Part shown: positions 1-9,389 of the stretch, piece after piece
How the letters are laid out: each line of letters begins with the position of its first letter
Numbering within the stretch: the stretch's first letter is position 1
DNA from: Roseateles toxinivorans
GTDB lineage: Bacteria; Pseudomonadota; Gammaproteobacteria; Burkholderiales; Burkholderiaceae_C
Assembly: GCA_945898095.1 (NCBI GenBank)
Contig: CAMDHE010000005.1
Coordinates: forward strand, 1-64,000
Direction: 5' to 3'
Length of the DNA stretch: 64,000 bases
Made by a program: the position numbers and the translations under genes
The notes under the pieces: generated by a model
Seen by the model: the letters and a program-made list of their open reading frames with translations, nothing else
What the model was told of the DNA's origin: nothing
Databases searched by the model: none

Positions 1-48
1 CTGCTGGTCGAGGCCACTTCACGCGGCCAGAAAATCGCCCTTCAATAA
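1..48 (+). CDS. C-terminal tail of an upstream gene (partial)
   Basis: The first bases read in frame 1 as fifteen residues (LLVEATSRGQKIALQ) followed by TAA. This could be the end of a plus-strand gene that begins before the window. It would be convergent with the hydroxyacid dehydrogenase and overlap its stop by a few bases. Fifteen residues are too few to name a family, and the frame could also be chance. Confidence 0.35.
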   Translation: MLVEATSRGQKIALQ

Positions 49-980
49 CCGCGCTCGCGCTGCACCAGATGCTGCAATGGCAGGCCGGCGCGCAGCGCTC
101 GCAGGTTCTCTGCCACCACCGCGACCGCGCTGCGCGCATCGGTTTGCGCTGCGCAATGCGGCAGCACAGTCACCTTCGGGTGGGTCCAGAAGCGGTGACC
201 ATCAGGCAGCGGTTCATGCGCGAATACGTCGAGCACCGCCCGGCTCAATTGACCTGAATCGAGCGCCACCAGCAAGTCGCTCTCGACGATATGGGCGCCA
301 CGCGCCAGATTCACCAGACTGGCGCCGCGCTTCATTGCTGCCAGACTTTTTTCGTTGAAGAAGTCTTGCGTCAACTCGGTCAGTGGCAGCAGGTTGACCA
401 CCGTATCGGCCCGGGCCAGCGCTTGCGCCAATGCTGTGTCGCCCTGTTGGCAGTCGACCCCGTCCACGCAGGCAGCATGCCGGCTCCAGCCGCTGACTGC
501 ATAACCCTGAACCGCCAGCTTTTGTGCAACCCGGCCGCCCAGCTCACCCAGGCCGAGTACCAGCACCCGCCATTCGGATGCGCGCAGTTGCCTGGGTTGC
601 CGCCAAAGGCCTGCCCGCTGCTGTTCCTGAAGATCGAAAAATCCCCGGTGCAATGACAGCACAGCCCACAAGGCCGTCTGAGCCATGGCCTCATTCATCG
701 CCGGATCAACCATGCGCGCCAGTGGAACAACTGGCACAGTTTGGTCCTGCAGCAAGCGATCAACGCCGGCCCAGAGTGATTGGATCAGGCGCAGATTGGG
801 CAGGCCGCTCAAGCTGCCAGGCAATGGATTGGCAACGATCGCCGCTTCGACTGAAGAAGCTTGACGGGGATCGTCAGGCGGGCTCAGCAGCCAGGTTTCA
901 CCGGGCAAGGCAACTTGCAACAAGGACAGCCATTGATCGCGTTCGCTGTCAGTCCAGCGGCCAGTCAGCAGCAGGCTCAT
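42..980 (-). CDS. ghrA: 2-hydroxyacid dehydrogenase, glyoxylate/hydroxypyruvate reductase A type
   Basis: A 312-residue NAD(P)H-dependent D-2-hydroxyacid dehydrogenase, predicted cytosolic, reducing glyoxylate or hydroxypyruvate. A Rossmann glycine motif (LGLGELGGRVAQ) lies near residues 142-153, followed by the phosphate-binding region (SGWSRH). The catalytic Arg lies in the LARGAH segment, the Glu in the AHEPLP segment and the His in PHCAAQ near the C-terminus. Length fits the GhrA subgroup. It stands alone, 65 bases downstream of the pncC stop on the same strand. Substrate is inferred from the subgroup only. Confidence 0.85.
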   Translation of the reverse strand: MSLLLTGRWTDSERDQWLSLLQVALPGETWLLSPPDDPRQASSVEAAIVANPLPGSLSGLPNLRLIQSLWAGVDRLLQDQTVPVVPLARMVDPAMNEAMAQTALWAVLSLHRGFFDLQEQQRAGLWRQPRQLRASEWRVLVLGLGELGGRVAQKLAVQGYAVSGWSRHAACVDGVDCQQGDTALAQALARADTVVNLLPLTELTQDFFNEKSLAAMKRGASLVNLARGAHIVESDLLVALDSGQLSRAVLDVFAHEPLPDGHRFWTHPKVTVLPHCAAQTDARSAVAVVAENLRALRAGLPLQHLVQRERGY

Positions 981-1045
981 CGATGTTGCCCGCCGCGATT
1001 GCCGAGGGCTGTCAGAGCCTCAATCATCTGCCTGCACACATCTGT

Positions 1046-1546
1046 TCACTGATCCTTGTCTTCCAGCGTTTCGCACAAGGCCATCAAGCCCGAGCGCAGC
1101 GTCGCGATGCGCACTGCATGGCGGTCGCCGCTGAACAGTTCATGCCAGACCTTGGGCGCCGAGCCGGCATGGACCAGGGCCAGCCAGACCAGGCCGACCG
1201 GCTTGTCCTGGCTGCCACCGCTCGGGCCGGCGATGCCGGTCACTGCCAGGGCCCAGTCGATCGGCGCATGTGCCAGCAGGCCGCGCGCCATATGCAGCGC
1301 CACTTCACCGCTGACCGAACCATGCAGACTGATCAAGGCTGCAGGCACGCCGAGCAGTTCGGTCTTGGATGAGTCGCTGTAGCTGACCACCCCGCGTTCG
1401 AACCATTGGCTTGAACCCGACAAACTGGTGCAGGCTGCAGCGATCAGGCCGCCGGTGCAGGATTCGGCCGTGCCCATGCGCTCGCGGCGCTGCATCAAGG
1501 CCACGCCGATCCGGTCGATCAGCTCTTGCTCTTCAGGAAACAGCAT
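1046..1546 (-). CDS. pncC: Nicotinamide-nucleotide amidohydrolase (CinA C-terminal family)
   Basis: A 166-residue stand-alone CinA C-terminal domain, which in this family deamidates nicotinamide mononucleotide to nicotinate mononucleotide during NAD recycling. The signature ESCTGGLIAAACTS is present near residues 28-41, with a later VTGIAGPSGGS loop. There is no N-terminal molybdopterin-like domain, as is usual for proteobacterial PncC. It is the last gene of a thiL-pgpA-pncC run, starting 10 bases after the pgpA stop. Confidence 0.9.
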   Translation of the reverse strand: MLFPEEQELIDRIGVALMQRRERMGTAESCTGGLIAAACTSLSGSSQWFERGVVSYSDSSKTELLGVPAALISLHGSVSGEVALHMARGLLAHAPIDWALAVTGIAGPSGGSQDKPVGLVWLALVHAGSAPKVWHELFSGDRHAVRIATLRSGLMALCETLEDKDQ

Positions 1547-1556
1547 GAGTCTCTCC

Positions 1557-2099
1557 TCAAGAAAAATGGCGCCACAGCGCGATCACGACAAGCGTACATC
1601 CAGCCGCGACGAAATCATCAAACAAGATACCGAATCCTTGCCGCCAGCCAATCGGCTGTCCGCGTTCGCACTTGAAAAGGCGGTCGGCCCATCCGACCGG
1701 CCCTGGCTTGGCGGCGTCGAAAAAGCGGAACAGTCCGAAGGCAATCAACTGCCCCAGCAGGCCGGTCGGCATGATCAACCACAGGATCAACCAGAAAGCG
1801 ATGATCTCGTCCCAGACGATGGCACCGGGATCAGCCACAGCCATGGCCTTTGCGGTCAAGGTGCAGGCCCACCAGCCGATCAGCGTGCCCAGCAGCAGCA
1901 AGGCTGCCCATTGCGCATCGCCCAGCCATCGATCAAGGACGAGAAAAGCCATCCAGGCCCAGAGCGTTCCTACCGTCCCCGGCGCTTTGGGCGACAGGCC
2001 GCTGCCAAAACCCAAGGCAATCCAGCGTGACGGGTGAGCCCGCATGAACTGCCAGGTGGCGCGCTGTGGCGACATTGTTGCGGGCTCGAAATCAGTCAT
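1557..2099 (-). CDS. pgpA: Phosphatidylglycerophosphatase A
   Basis: A 180-residue inner-membrane phosphatase that dephosphorylates phosphatidylglycerophosphate to phosphatidylglycerol. The family signature is visible: GSGLSPKAPGTVGT near residues 33-46, then WDEIIAF with acidic metal-binding residues in mid-protein. Several hydrophobic helices follow. Its start overlaps the thiL stop by 4 bases (ATGA), which indicates translational coupling. The thiL-pgpA order is common in proteobacteria. Confidence 0.93.
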   Translation of the reverse strand: MTDFEPATMSPQRATWQFMRAHPSRWIALGFGSGLSPKAPGTVGTLWAWMAFLVLDRWLGDAQWAALLLLGTLIGWWACTLTAKAMAVADPGAIVWDEIIAFWLILWLIMPTGLLGQLIAFGLFRFFDAAKPGPVGWADRLFKCERGQPIGWRQGFGILFDDFVAAGCTLVVIALWRHFS

Positions 2100-3058
2100 G
2101 ATTTGAAATGATCGAATCCGCCAAAGGTCAAGGGCAAATCCAGTCCTTGCCCGTCCAGCAAGCGCAAGCCAAATGCTTGATCGATGCTGCCGATGCGGGT
2201 TACCGGCGTCGCACTAGCCAAGGCCGCCCTTTGCACCGCAGCGCGTGCCAGCTCTGGGGCGCTGAACAGCAGTTCATAGTCGTCGCCACCCGCCAGCATG
2301 CATTCACGCTGAATTGCCAGCGGCTGGTCTGCCATGGCCGGGCTACGCGGCAAGGCCTCGAGCGCCAAGCTGGCGCCCACCTTGGATGCCTGCAGCAAAT
2401 GGCCGAGGTCGCCGATCAGGCCGTCCGAAAGGTCGATGGCGCTGCTGGCGATGCCGCGCAAAGCCTGCCCCAAGTCGACCCGAGGCTGCGGACATTCCAT
2501 TGCCAGCCGGACCTGCTCAAACTGCTCGCCTGGCAGGCTGAGCTTGCCACGAAAGACCTCCAGAGCCAGGCGTGCATCGCCGAGCCGGCCCGAGACATAG
2601 AGGTCATCGCCAGCGCGCGCGCCGCTGCGCAGCAAAGCGCTTCCCGCCGGAACCTCGCCAATCACGGTGATGCAGATATTCAGCGGTCCGGCGGTCGTAT
2701 CGCCGCCGATCAAGGTGATCCCATGGGCATCCGCGAGAGCGAACAGCCCTTGCGAAAAGCCTTCCAGAAAGCTTTCATCGACCGTCGGTAAAGCCAGCGC
2801 CAGAGTGAAGGCGCGTGGCGTGGCGCCGCAGGCAGCCAGATCGCTGAGGTTGACCGCCAAAGCCTTGTGGCCCAGCCGGGCTGGCGCCACTGTCGAGACA
2901 AAATGCCGGCCTTCGACCAACATGTCGCAGGAGACCAGCGATTGTGTGCCCGGGCTTGCACTCAATATCGCGCAGTCGTCACCGATGCCCAGATCCACCG
3001 TGGCTCCTGGAACGAGGTCGCGTTTGAAATAGCGTTTGATCAGATCGAATTCACCCAT
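2096..3058 (-). CDS. thiL: Thiamine-monophosphate kinase
   Basis: A 320-residue ATP-dependent kinase that converts thiamine monophosphate to thiamine diphosphate. It has the PurM/ThiL fold marks: N-terminal GEFDLIKRYF, the metal-binding GIGDDCA, VSCDMLVEGRHF, and the GGDT and GDDYE motifs. Length is normal for the family. It heads the thiL-pgpA-pncC operon. Confidence 0.93.
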   Translation of the reverse strand: MGEFDLIKRYFKRDLVPGATVDLGIGDDCAILSASPGTQSLVSCDMLVEGRHFVSTVAPARLGHKALAVNLSDLAACGATPRAFTLALALPTVDESFLEGFSQGLFALADAHGITLIGGDTTAGPLNICITVIGEVPAGSALLRSGARAGDDLYVSGRLGDARLALEVFRGKLSLPGEQFEQVRLAMECPQPRVDLGQALRGIASSAIDLSDGLIGDLGHLLQASKVGASLALEALPRSPAMADQPLAIQRECMLAGGDDYELLFSAPELARAAVQRAALASATPVTRIGSIDQAFGLRLLDGQGLDLPLTFGGFDHFKS

Positions 3059-3081
3059 CGCCGGATTGTCTCAGCTGGTCT

Positions 3082-3723
3082 TCAGGCGACGCGCAGCAGG
3101 TTTGATAATTCGACCGCTGACTTGACACCCATTTTTTCGAACACCCTGGCCCGGTGCACTTCCACCGTTCGTACGCTGATATTCAATTGATCGGCAATCA
3201 GCTTGTTGGGCAGGCCCTGGATCACCAATGCCATCACTTCGCGTTCTCGCTCGGTCAGGTCGGTGATGCGATGGGCCAATTTGCCATGCTGCTGGCGCTG
3301 CGCGATCGCTTGGGCGCTGGCGGCGAGGGCATTCTCGACGCGGTCGACCAGGGCGTTGTCGGCAAAAGGCTTTTCGACGAAATCGAAGGCGCCGCGTTTG
3401 ACCGCTGCGACTGCGGTCGGCACATCGCCATGGCCGGTCAAGAAGATCACTGGCAAGGCCAATCCGATGCCGCGCTCAATCAGGCGCTCGAACAAGGCCA
3501 GGCCGCTCATTCCGGGCATTCTGACGTCGAGCAGCAGGCAGGAGGGCGCATCAGGCCAGCCGCGCGCGCGCTCCGGTCTTGCGTCAAGCATCGCCTCGAA
3601 GGCTTCGGCGCTGCCAAAACCTTCCGAGAGCAGGCGGCGCGAACGCAGCAACCAGGTCAAGGCATCACGGACCACATCCTCGTCGTCGACGAGATAGACC
3701 ATCGGTAAGTTACGGCTGTTCAA
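3082..3723 (-). CDS. FixJ/NarL-type response regulator with LuxR DNA-binding domain
   Basis: About 213 residues. The N-terminal receiver domain has the acidic pocket (VDDEDVV), phospho-acceptor Asp in LLLDVRMPGMSG, and Thr/Lys switch positions (FLTGHGD, VEKPF). The C-terminal LuxR-type helix-turn-helix begins near LTEREREVMALV. I place the start at a TTG at 3723: GGAGG lies 6 bases upstream, while the first ATG (3702) has no site at proper spacing. The stop of the kinase gene is one base before this TTG, so the two are tightly coupled. Resembles DctR of C4-dicarboxylate systems, which fits the neighbouring malic enzyme, but the ligand is unproven. Confidence 0.88.
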   Translation of the reverse strand: MNSRNLPMVYLVDDEDVVRDALTWLLRSRRLLSEGFGSAEAFEAMLDARPERARGWPDAPSCLLLDVRMPGMSGLALFERLIERGIGLALPVIFLTGHGDVPTAVAAVKRGAFDFVEKPFADNALVDRVENALAASAQAIAQRQQHGKLAHRITDLTEREREVMALVIQGLPNKLIADQLNISVRTVEVHRARVFEKMGVKSAVELSNLLRVA

Positions 3724-3724
3724 A

Positions 3725-5773
3725 CTAGGCCTCCTGGCTTGGAAATTTGCTGGATTTGGCTTCAGCCGGCAAGGTGAAGAGGAATTCGGTACCGGTACCC
3801 ATTTCGCGATTGACAAAGTCCACCGCTCCGCCATGTTGTTCGACCACCGTGCGACACAAACTAAGGCCCAGGCCCATGCCTTCAGCTCTGGTGGTGAAGA
3901 AAGGAGTGAACAACTGGCGACCGACTTCGGCGGCGATACCCGGCCCGCAGTCGATTACGGCAAAACTGACCCAGCGCGGGTCGATTTGGCGCACGCGCAG
4001 CACAAGGATTCTTTCGGCAAGGGGTGTGCATTCCTCCATCGCCTGGATGCCATTGCGGGTCAGGTTCAACAGCACCTGTTCGACCATCGTGCGGTCGCAG
4101 CGCACGCGGGGTGCTGGCACAGGCAGATCGATCTCGATCCTGGTGCCGCTTTTGCGCGCCTGCAGCCTTACCAACGGAAGCACGGCCTCGATCAGCAGAT
4201 CGACGCTGATCACCTCGCGCGATTGGTCCCGACGACGAACGAAATCATGCACGCTCTTGATCACACGGCCAGCGCGCTCGGCCTGTTCGGCGATCCGCGT
4301 CACGGCCTGCCGCACCATGGCGGGCATCTGTGGGTCTTCGGCCTCAAGCGTGAGCAGGTTCAAAGACGCTGTGGCATAGCTGGCGATGGCCGACAAGGGC
4401 TGATTCAACTCATGGCTGAGCAGGGAGGCCATCTCGCCAACGGTGGCCAGCCTCGCCGTCGCCTGCAAGCGGTCTTGCTGCTGGCGCGACAACTCCTCCA
4501 TCCGGCGTTGATCGCTGAGGTCGAGCACAGCGCCCATCCAGCCGGTCTGCACCCCTTGGGCATCGAGCAACGGGGCTTCGAAAATCAGCACTGGATAACG
4601 CTCGCCGTTGCGCCTTATGAAGACGGTTTCAAATCCCTGTCGAGGATCCTGGCCGGCCTCCAGGCGAGCCATGCGGTCGCTATGGCGCAGTTGGTAGTCG
4701 TCGACCAGTTCGGGTGGCCAGTATGGAGGCGGCGTGTGGCCGAACAATTCATCCGGCTTGAATCCGACGATCGCGCAAAAGGCCGGGTTCACATAGGTGA
4801 TGTCCCCGGCCATATTGCGCGCTCTCAGGCCTGTGATCAGTGAGTTTTCCATCGCTTGCCGGAATGCAAGCGAGTCGGCCAGTGCATGTTCTGCAAAGGC
4901 GCGCCTGCGCACATCCCTGGCCAGCAAAAATACGACTGCAAACAGCGCCAATGACAAACCCATCACCAAGGCCGTTGACAGATTCGGTATCAGTTGCGGC
5001 CTTCCGGCCACGCTGTCGACCCGCAACTGCAGCGTCAGGCCGGGCAGGTCGACCAGGCGGTCAGCCAGGTAGACACCCGCGCCATGCTTGAAGCCGATCC
5101 GCGCCAGCCTGGCGCCATCGCTCTCGACGAAGCTGAGTTCCTGGCTGCGCGCCACATCCTGCGTGACTGATTCTTCCAACAACTGGCGCAGCCCTACTGT
5201 GGCCACGACAAAGGTATTGCCATGGCTGGCGCGCAACTGCGGCAGGCATAGATCGACCACCTCCAGGCCGTCGCCCTCGGCCATGGGCACGAAATAGCTG
5301 CGTGAATATTCGATCGACCCCTGACGCAATGCAGCCAGGCAGGCGACCTCGGTCTCCATCTGCATATGTTCGCGTGCAATCTGGGTGAACATGGGTGCGA
5401 AGTAAGAAGACTCGACCAGGTGGGTGACCCTTCGCTTCGTATCCCGGAATTCGATGCGCAGCAGCGGCCTGTTACGGCGCAGCAGTTCGGTCGCTTCATC
5501 GCGCCAGCGCGTCGTTGCCGGGTCCTTCCAGAGCAGGTTTTGCAGACCATGGAGGTCACGACCGGCAATCTGCCTGGCGCGCATTGCGACATCGGCGGCG
5601 ACTTGATCGGTCTGCTCCTGCAGGCGTGAAGATTCGTAGTTCAGTGTCAGACCCACCAGCAGCGATTGCGCCACCAGCAGCAGGGCCATCAATGCGACCC
5701 ACAGGAAAGCGCGCCGCCATCGCCGAGGGCGCTGCAGTTGCGGTTTCGAGAATGGAAATGGGATGGCGAGCAA
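3725..5773 (-). CDS. Membrane-bound PAS sensor histidine kinase (DctS/FixL-like)
   Basis: A 682-residue sensor kinase. One transmembrane helix near residues 22-42, a periplasmic sensor region of roughly 220 residues, a second helix near 265-287 (LVMGLSLALFAVVFLLA), then a PAS domain with PAC segment (about 300-430). HisKA carries the phospho-accepting His (LLSHELNQPLS) and HATPase_c has the N, G1 and G2 boxes (NLTRNGIQAM, DCGPGI, GMGLGLSL). The partner is the adjacent FixJ-type regulator. It is divergent from maeB, so C4-dicarboxylate or malate sensing is an attractive inference, not something the sequence proves. Confidence 0.88.
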   Translation of the reverse strand: MLAIPFPFSKPQLQRPRRWRRAFLWVALMALLLVAQSLLVGLTLNYESSRLQEQTDQVAADVAMRARQIAGRDLHGLQNLLWKDPATTRWRDEATELLRRNRPLLRIEFRDTKRRVTHLVESSYFAPMFTQIAREHMQMETEVACLAALRQGSIEYSRSYFVPMAEGDGLEVVDLCLPQLRASHGNTFVVATVGLRQLLEESVTQDVARSQELSFVESDGARLARIGFKHGAGVYLADRLVDLPGLTLQLRVDSVAGRPQLIPNLSTALVMGLSLALFAVVFLLARDVRRRAFAEHALADSLAFRQAMENSLITGLRARNMAGDITYVNPAFCAIVGFKPDELFGHTPPPYWPPELVDDYQLRHSDRMARLEAGQDPRQGFETVFIRRNGERYPVLIFEAPLLDAQGVQTGWMGAVLDLSDQRRMEELSRQQQDRLQATARLATVGEMASLLSHELNQPLSAIASYATASLNLLTLEAEDPQMPAMVRQAVTRIAEQAERAGRVIKSVHDFVRRRDQSREVISVDLLIEAVLPLVRLQARKSGTRIEIDLPVPAPRVRCDRTMVEQVLLNLTRNGIQAMEECTPLAERILVLRVRQIDPRWVSFAVIDCGPGIAAEVGRQLFTPFFTTRAEGMGLGLSLCRTVVEQHGGAVDFVNREMGTGTEFLFTLPAEAKSSKFPSQEA

Positions 5774-5860
5774 GGCAAAAGGCTCTTGGTGATCAGACTG
5801 TCAGTATGCTTTGCGAGATGTAGGCGCAGAGGCACAGTTTCGCGTAAATATGGGTCAAGT

Positions 5861-5889
5861 CGACTTAGCGACTTGCTGACTTCTACAAT
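5861..5889 (+). promoter_or_regulatory. Three tandem octamers abutting a -10-like box in the kinase/maeB intergenic region
   Basis: Three consecutive 8-base units (CGACTTAG, CGACTTGC, TGACTTCT) run directly into TACAAT, a good -10 match, about 54 bases before the maeB start. The -35 region is weak. This layout suits a regulator-assisted promoter, possibly bound by the adjacent response regulator. Function is inferred. Confidence 0.4.
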
Positions 5890-5942
5890 CTCCCTCCGCA
5901 TCGGGTTTTTCCCCGGTGTGGAAAGTCAAAGGGAAAAGCACC

Positions 5943-8237
5943 ATGTCTACGTCATTCAACAAAGCCGACGAGCTTCGCCAGGCCGCACTCGAATATCACG
6001 AGTTCCCTACGCCGGGCAAGATCTCGATTGCCGCAACCAAGCAGTTGGTCAACCAGCACGACCTGGCATTGGCTTATTCCCCCGGGGTTGCAGCGGCCTG
6101 CGAGGAAATCGTTGCCGACCCGGCCAACGCCTACCGCTACACGGCAAGAGGCAATCTGGTTGCTGTGGTGACGAATGGCACCGCCGTTCTTGGCCTGGGC
6201 GACATCGGCCCGCTGGCGTCAAAACCGGTGATGGAAGGCAAAGGCGTTTTGTTCAAGAAGTTCGCTGGAATCGATGTGTTTGACCTCGAAATCCAGGAAC
6301 GAAACCTTGACAAGTTGGTCGACATCATCGCGGCGTTGGAACCGACCTTCGGCGGCATCAACCTGGAGGACATCAAGGCCCCGGATTGCTTCTATGTTGA
6401 GCGGAAACTGCGTGAACGGATGAAAATTCCGGTCTTTCATGATGACCAGCATGGGACTGCCATCGTCGTTGGCGCGGCCTTCCTGAACGGTTTGAAAATA
6501 CAGGGCAAGGACATCAAGCAGGTCAAGTTGGTGACTTCCGGCGCAGGCGCCGCCGCGCTGGCTTGCCTGGGGTTGCTGATGAAACTGGGCTTGCCGCGCA
6601 AGAACATCTGGGTCACCGATCTTGCCGGTCTGGTCTACGAAGGCCGCACCGAGCTGATGGACCCCGACAAGGCTGCATTTGCACAGCCGACGGAGATGCG
6701 CAGTCTGAGCCAGGTGATAGCCGGCGCTGACATCTTTCTGGGGCTGTCGGCTGGTGGCGTGATGAAACCGGCGATGGTGGCCAGCATGGCGCCGCGGCCG
6801 ATAATTTTCGCCCTCGCGAATCCGATGCCGGAAATTTCACCCGAGGAAGTCAAGGAAGTGCGAGACGACGCGGTGATCGCCACAGGACGCACCGACTATC
6901 CGAACCAGGTCAACAACGTCCTTTGCTTTCCCTATATCTTTCGCGGTGCCCTGGACTGCCGGGCCACCACGATCACCGACGAAATGGAAATTGCTGCGGT
7001 CCATGCGATCGCCGAACTGGCTCAAGCCGAGCAGAACGAGGTTGTCGCTGCTGCCTACGCCGGCGTCAATCTGAGCTTCGGGTCTGAATACCTGATCCCC
7101 AAACCCTTTGATCCGCGGCTGATGATGAGAATCGCGCCGGCAGTGGCCAAAGCTGCGGCAGACTGCGGCGTCGCCCAGTTGCCGATTCTGGATATGGATG
7201 CCTATCGGGAAAAGCTGCAGAGTTTTGTCTACGCTTCTGGCACGACGATGAAGCCGATTTTTGCCGTCGCCAAACGCGCCAAGAACAAGCGCGTGGCTTA
7301 TGCCGAGGGTGAAGAAGAGCGCGTGCTGCGGGCTTGTCAGGTGGTCATCGACGAAGGCTTGGCCAAGCCGACGCTGGTCGGGCGGCCGGCGGTCATCGCC
7401 GAACGCTGCGAAAAGTTCGGTCTACGCCTGAGGGAGGGGCGCGACTACGAGGTTGTCAATGTCGAGCAGGATGCACGCTATCGAGACTATTGGCAGACCT
7501 ATCACCAGATGACGGCGCGCAAGGGTGTGACTGCCCAGTTGGCCAAGATCGAGATGCGCCGCCGACTGACCCTGATCAGCTGCATGTTGCTGCACAAGGG
7601 CGAGGTTGATGGCATGTTATGCGGTACCTGGGGCAACACTTCGATGCATTTGCAGTACATCGATCAGGTCATCGGGCGGCGCTCGGGAGTGAAGACCTAT
7701 GCCTGCATGAACGGCCTGATCCTGCCCGGCAGGCAGGTAATGCTGGTCGACACCCATGTCAACTATGACCCGACCGCAGAACAACTGGCCGAGATCACCA
7801 TCATGGCGGCCCAGGAAATGATGCGCTTCGGCCTGCGACCCAAAGCGGCGCTGTTGTCACACAGCAATTTTGGTTCTAGTGACAAGCCCTCGGCCGTCAA
7901 GATGCGCGAGGCCTTGGCATTGATTCAGGCCGATGCAGCCTGGCTGGAAGTCGATGGCGAAATGCATGGCGATGCCGCGCTCGACGAGAACTACCGCAAG
8001 AGCTTGATGCCTCACAGCACACTTGGCGGCGAGGCCAATTTGCTGGTTCTGCCGAATATCGATGCTGCCAACATCTCCTACAACCTGCTGAAAACTGCTG
8101 CTGGCGGCGGCATCGCGATCGGACCGGTTTTGCTCGGAGCGGCCAAACCTGTGCATGTACTGACGGCTTCGGCGACGGTCCGGCGGATCGTCAATATGAC
8201 AGCGCTGACGGTTGCCGACGCGAATGCAGTCCGCTGA
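5943..8237 (+). CDS. maeB: NADP-dependent malic enzyme with C-terminal phosphotransacetylase-like domain
   Basis: A 764-residue MaeB-type enzyme, decarboxylating malate to pyruvate with NADP. The N-terminal malic enzyme half (about 1-430) contains [10 protein letters not shown], the YTARGN motif and a [13 protein letters not shown] dinucleotide-binding segment. The C-terminal half (about 440-764) is the phosphotransacetylase-like domain typical of MaeB, which generally acts in regulation rather than catalysis. The ATG at 5943 is chosen because it begins the conserved [18 protein letters not shown] segment and follows an AAAGGGAA ribosome-binding site. Divergent from the sensor kinase pair. 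Confidence 0.95.
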   Translation: MSTSFNKADELRQAALEYHEFPTPGKISIAATKQLVNQHDLALAYSPGVAAACEEIVADPANAYRYTARGNLVAVVTNGTAVLGLGDIGPLASKPVMEGKGVLFKKFAGIDVFDLEIQERNLDKLVDIIAALEPTFGGINLEDIKAPDCFYVERKLRERMKIPVFHDDQHGTAIVVGAAFLNGLKIQGKDIKQVKLVTSGAGAAALACLGLLMKLGLPRKNIWVTDLAGLVYEGRTELMDPDKAAFAQPTEMRSLSQVIAGADIFLGLSAGGVMKPAMVASMAPRPIIFALANPMPEISPEEVKEVRDDAVIATGRTDYPNQVNNVLCFPYIFRGALDCRATTITDEMEIAAVHAIAELAQAEQNEVVAAAYAGVNLSFGSEYLIPKPFDPRLMMRIAPAVAKAAADCGVAQLPILDMDAYREKLQSFVYASGTTMKPIFAVAKRAKNKRVAYAEGEEERVLRACQVVIDEGLAKPTLVGRPAVIAERCEKFGLRLREGRDYEVVNVEQDARYRDYWQTYHQMTARKGVTAQLAKIEMRRRLTLISCMLLHKGEVDGMLCGTWGNTSMHLQYIDQVIGRRSGVKTYACMNGLILPGRQVMLVDTHVNYDPTAEQLAEITIMAAQEMMRFGLRPKAALLSHSNFGSSDKPSAVKMREALALIQADAAWLEVDGEMHGDAALDENYRKSLMPHSTLGGEANLLVLPNIDAANISYNLLKTAAGGGIAIGPVLLGAAKPVHVLTASATVRRIVNMTALTVADANAVR

Positions 8238-8481
8238 AAGGCCCTGGTAAAGGTAAATACGCACCAATATAGTGCATAAAATTCATCGGTGCATTTTGTT
8301 TTACAAAAGTTTGTAGGGACTCACCGACCACATGAAAATCTGATGTTTCCTTTATATATAGGAATTTTTTAGATAGTGTGCACTTACAAACTAGCCTTTT
8401 CAAGGCTGGGTCGCGGCGTTCTGCCGCTTGAGATTTTTGAGCAATTTCGATACCATGCTGTTTTGAAAACAGGGTAATCCC

Positions 8482-8892
8482 GTGTCTTTGCTCTCTCGGC
8501 CGTCCAATTGGTGCGTTTGGCGCAAGTCAGGTCTGGTCGTAATTGCACTGGTAGCGTTCGCGCTATCAGTTCAAGTGCAGGCGAAGGAATCGGTTGCTGC
8601 GCCGGAAACGGTGACGCTGGCCGCATTGCCCCGAGAAGTTCAAACAAGCTATCAGTTGGTTCTTGCCGGGGGTCCTTTCCCTTTCAGCAAGGATGGTAGT
8701 GTATTTGGCAATCGCGAGCGCATCCTGCCTTTGATGACAAGAGGTTACTACCATGAATTCACCGTCGCCACGCCAGGCGCAAGCAATCGCGGGGCAAGGC
8801 GATTGGTTTGTGGAGGGCAAGTTATGACGGTGCCTGATGTTTGCTATTACACCGGCGACCATTACGCCAGCTTCAAGCGAATACAGCCATGA
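8482..8892 (+). CDS. Secreted guanyl-specific ribonuclease (RNase Sa/barnase superfamily)
   Basis: A 136-residue exported RNase. The start is GTG at 8482. An N-terminal signal peptide (hydrophobic run near residues 16-34, ending QVQA-KE) precedes a domain closely resembling RNase Sa: LPREVQTSYQLVLAGGPFPF, then YYHEFTV (general base Glu), GARRL (catalytic Arg) and TGDHYASF (catalytic His). Two Cys near residues 109 and 119 could form a disulfide. It is followed after 60 bases by a barstar-family inhibitor, making a toxin/inhibitor pair. The flanking intergenic DNA is visibly more AT-rich than the surroundings. Confidence 0.9.
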   Translation: MSLLSRPSNWCVWRKSGLVVIALVAFALSVQVQAKESVAAPETVTLAALPREVQTSYQLVLAGGPFPFSKDGSVFGNRERILPLMTRGYYHEFTVATPGASNRGARRLVCGGQVMTVPDVCYYTGDHYASFKRIQP

Positions 8893-8952
8893 AGCCGGGC
8901 AATGAATCGACGCTGCTGACCATTGACGTGAATATATAGGAGGATTGTGACC

Positions 8953-9348
8953 ATGCTTTTGCAGACCGTCCGTCCCAACATCGTGCAGGCCATCCGGGCT
9001 TACCGCGTTGAGGACTTGATGCAGGCAGCGCAGAATGCGGGGCAGCATTTCCTGTACGCCAACCTGACCGATGCGCAGTCCAAGCAGGATGTGCTGGAAG
9101 GGATCGCACAGGCATTCTTGTTTCCGGCGCATTTTGGCAAGAATCTCGATGCGCTCTATGACTGCATGACTGATCTGGTTCACAAGGCAGGCGTACAGCC
9201 AGGCTTCGTGCTGGTGCTGGAGCAGTTGCCTGACAACGCTCGTTTTGATCGGGAATTGCGCGAGCAACTGCTCGATGTGTTCAGAGAGGCGGCCGATTAT
9301 TGGGCCGAACGCAAGGTTCCCTTCAGGTGCTTCTATTCTTTTCAGTAG
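8953..9348 (+). CDS. Barstar-family ribonuclease inhibitor
   Basis: A 131-residue barstar-like protein expected to bind and block the upstream RNase in the cytoplasm. The family pattern is visible: LTDAQSKQDVLEGIAQAFLFPAHFG, then NLDALYDCMTDL, and a C-terminal RKVPFRCFYSF strand. The ATG at 8953 has AGGAGG 9 bases upstream; a GTG at 8947 is only 3 bases from that site and less likely. The stop codon lies inside the left arm of a perfect 18-base inverted repeat. Confidence 0.88.
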   Translation: MLLQTVRPNIVQAIRAYRVEDLMQAAQNAGQHFLYANLTDAQSKQDVLEGIAQAFLFPAHFGKNLDALYDCMTDLVHKAGVQPGFVLVLEQLPDNARFDRELREQLLDVFREAADYWAERKVPFRCFYSFQ

Positions 9349-9389
9349 CCCGCTCCCAAGAAAATGGGTCATGGGAGCGGGCTACTGAA
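9341..9389. repeat. Perfect 18-base inverted repeat spanning the barstar stop
   Basis: The arm TTCAGTAGCCCGCTCCCA (9341-9358) is perfectly repeated in inverse at 9372-9389 with a 13-base loop. There is no U-tract, so it is not a classic intrinsic terminator. It could be an RNA 3'-end stabiliser, a REP-like element or an insertion remnant. Confidence 0.7.
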
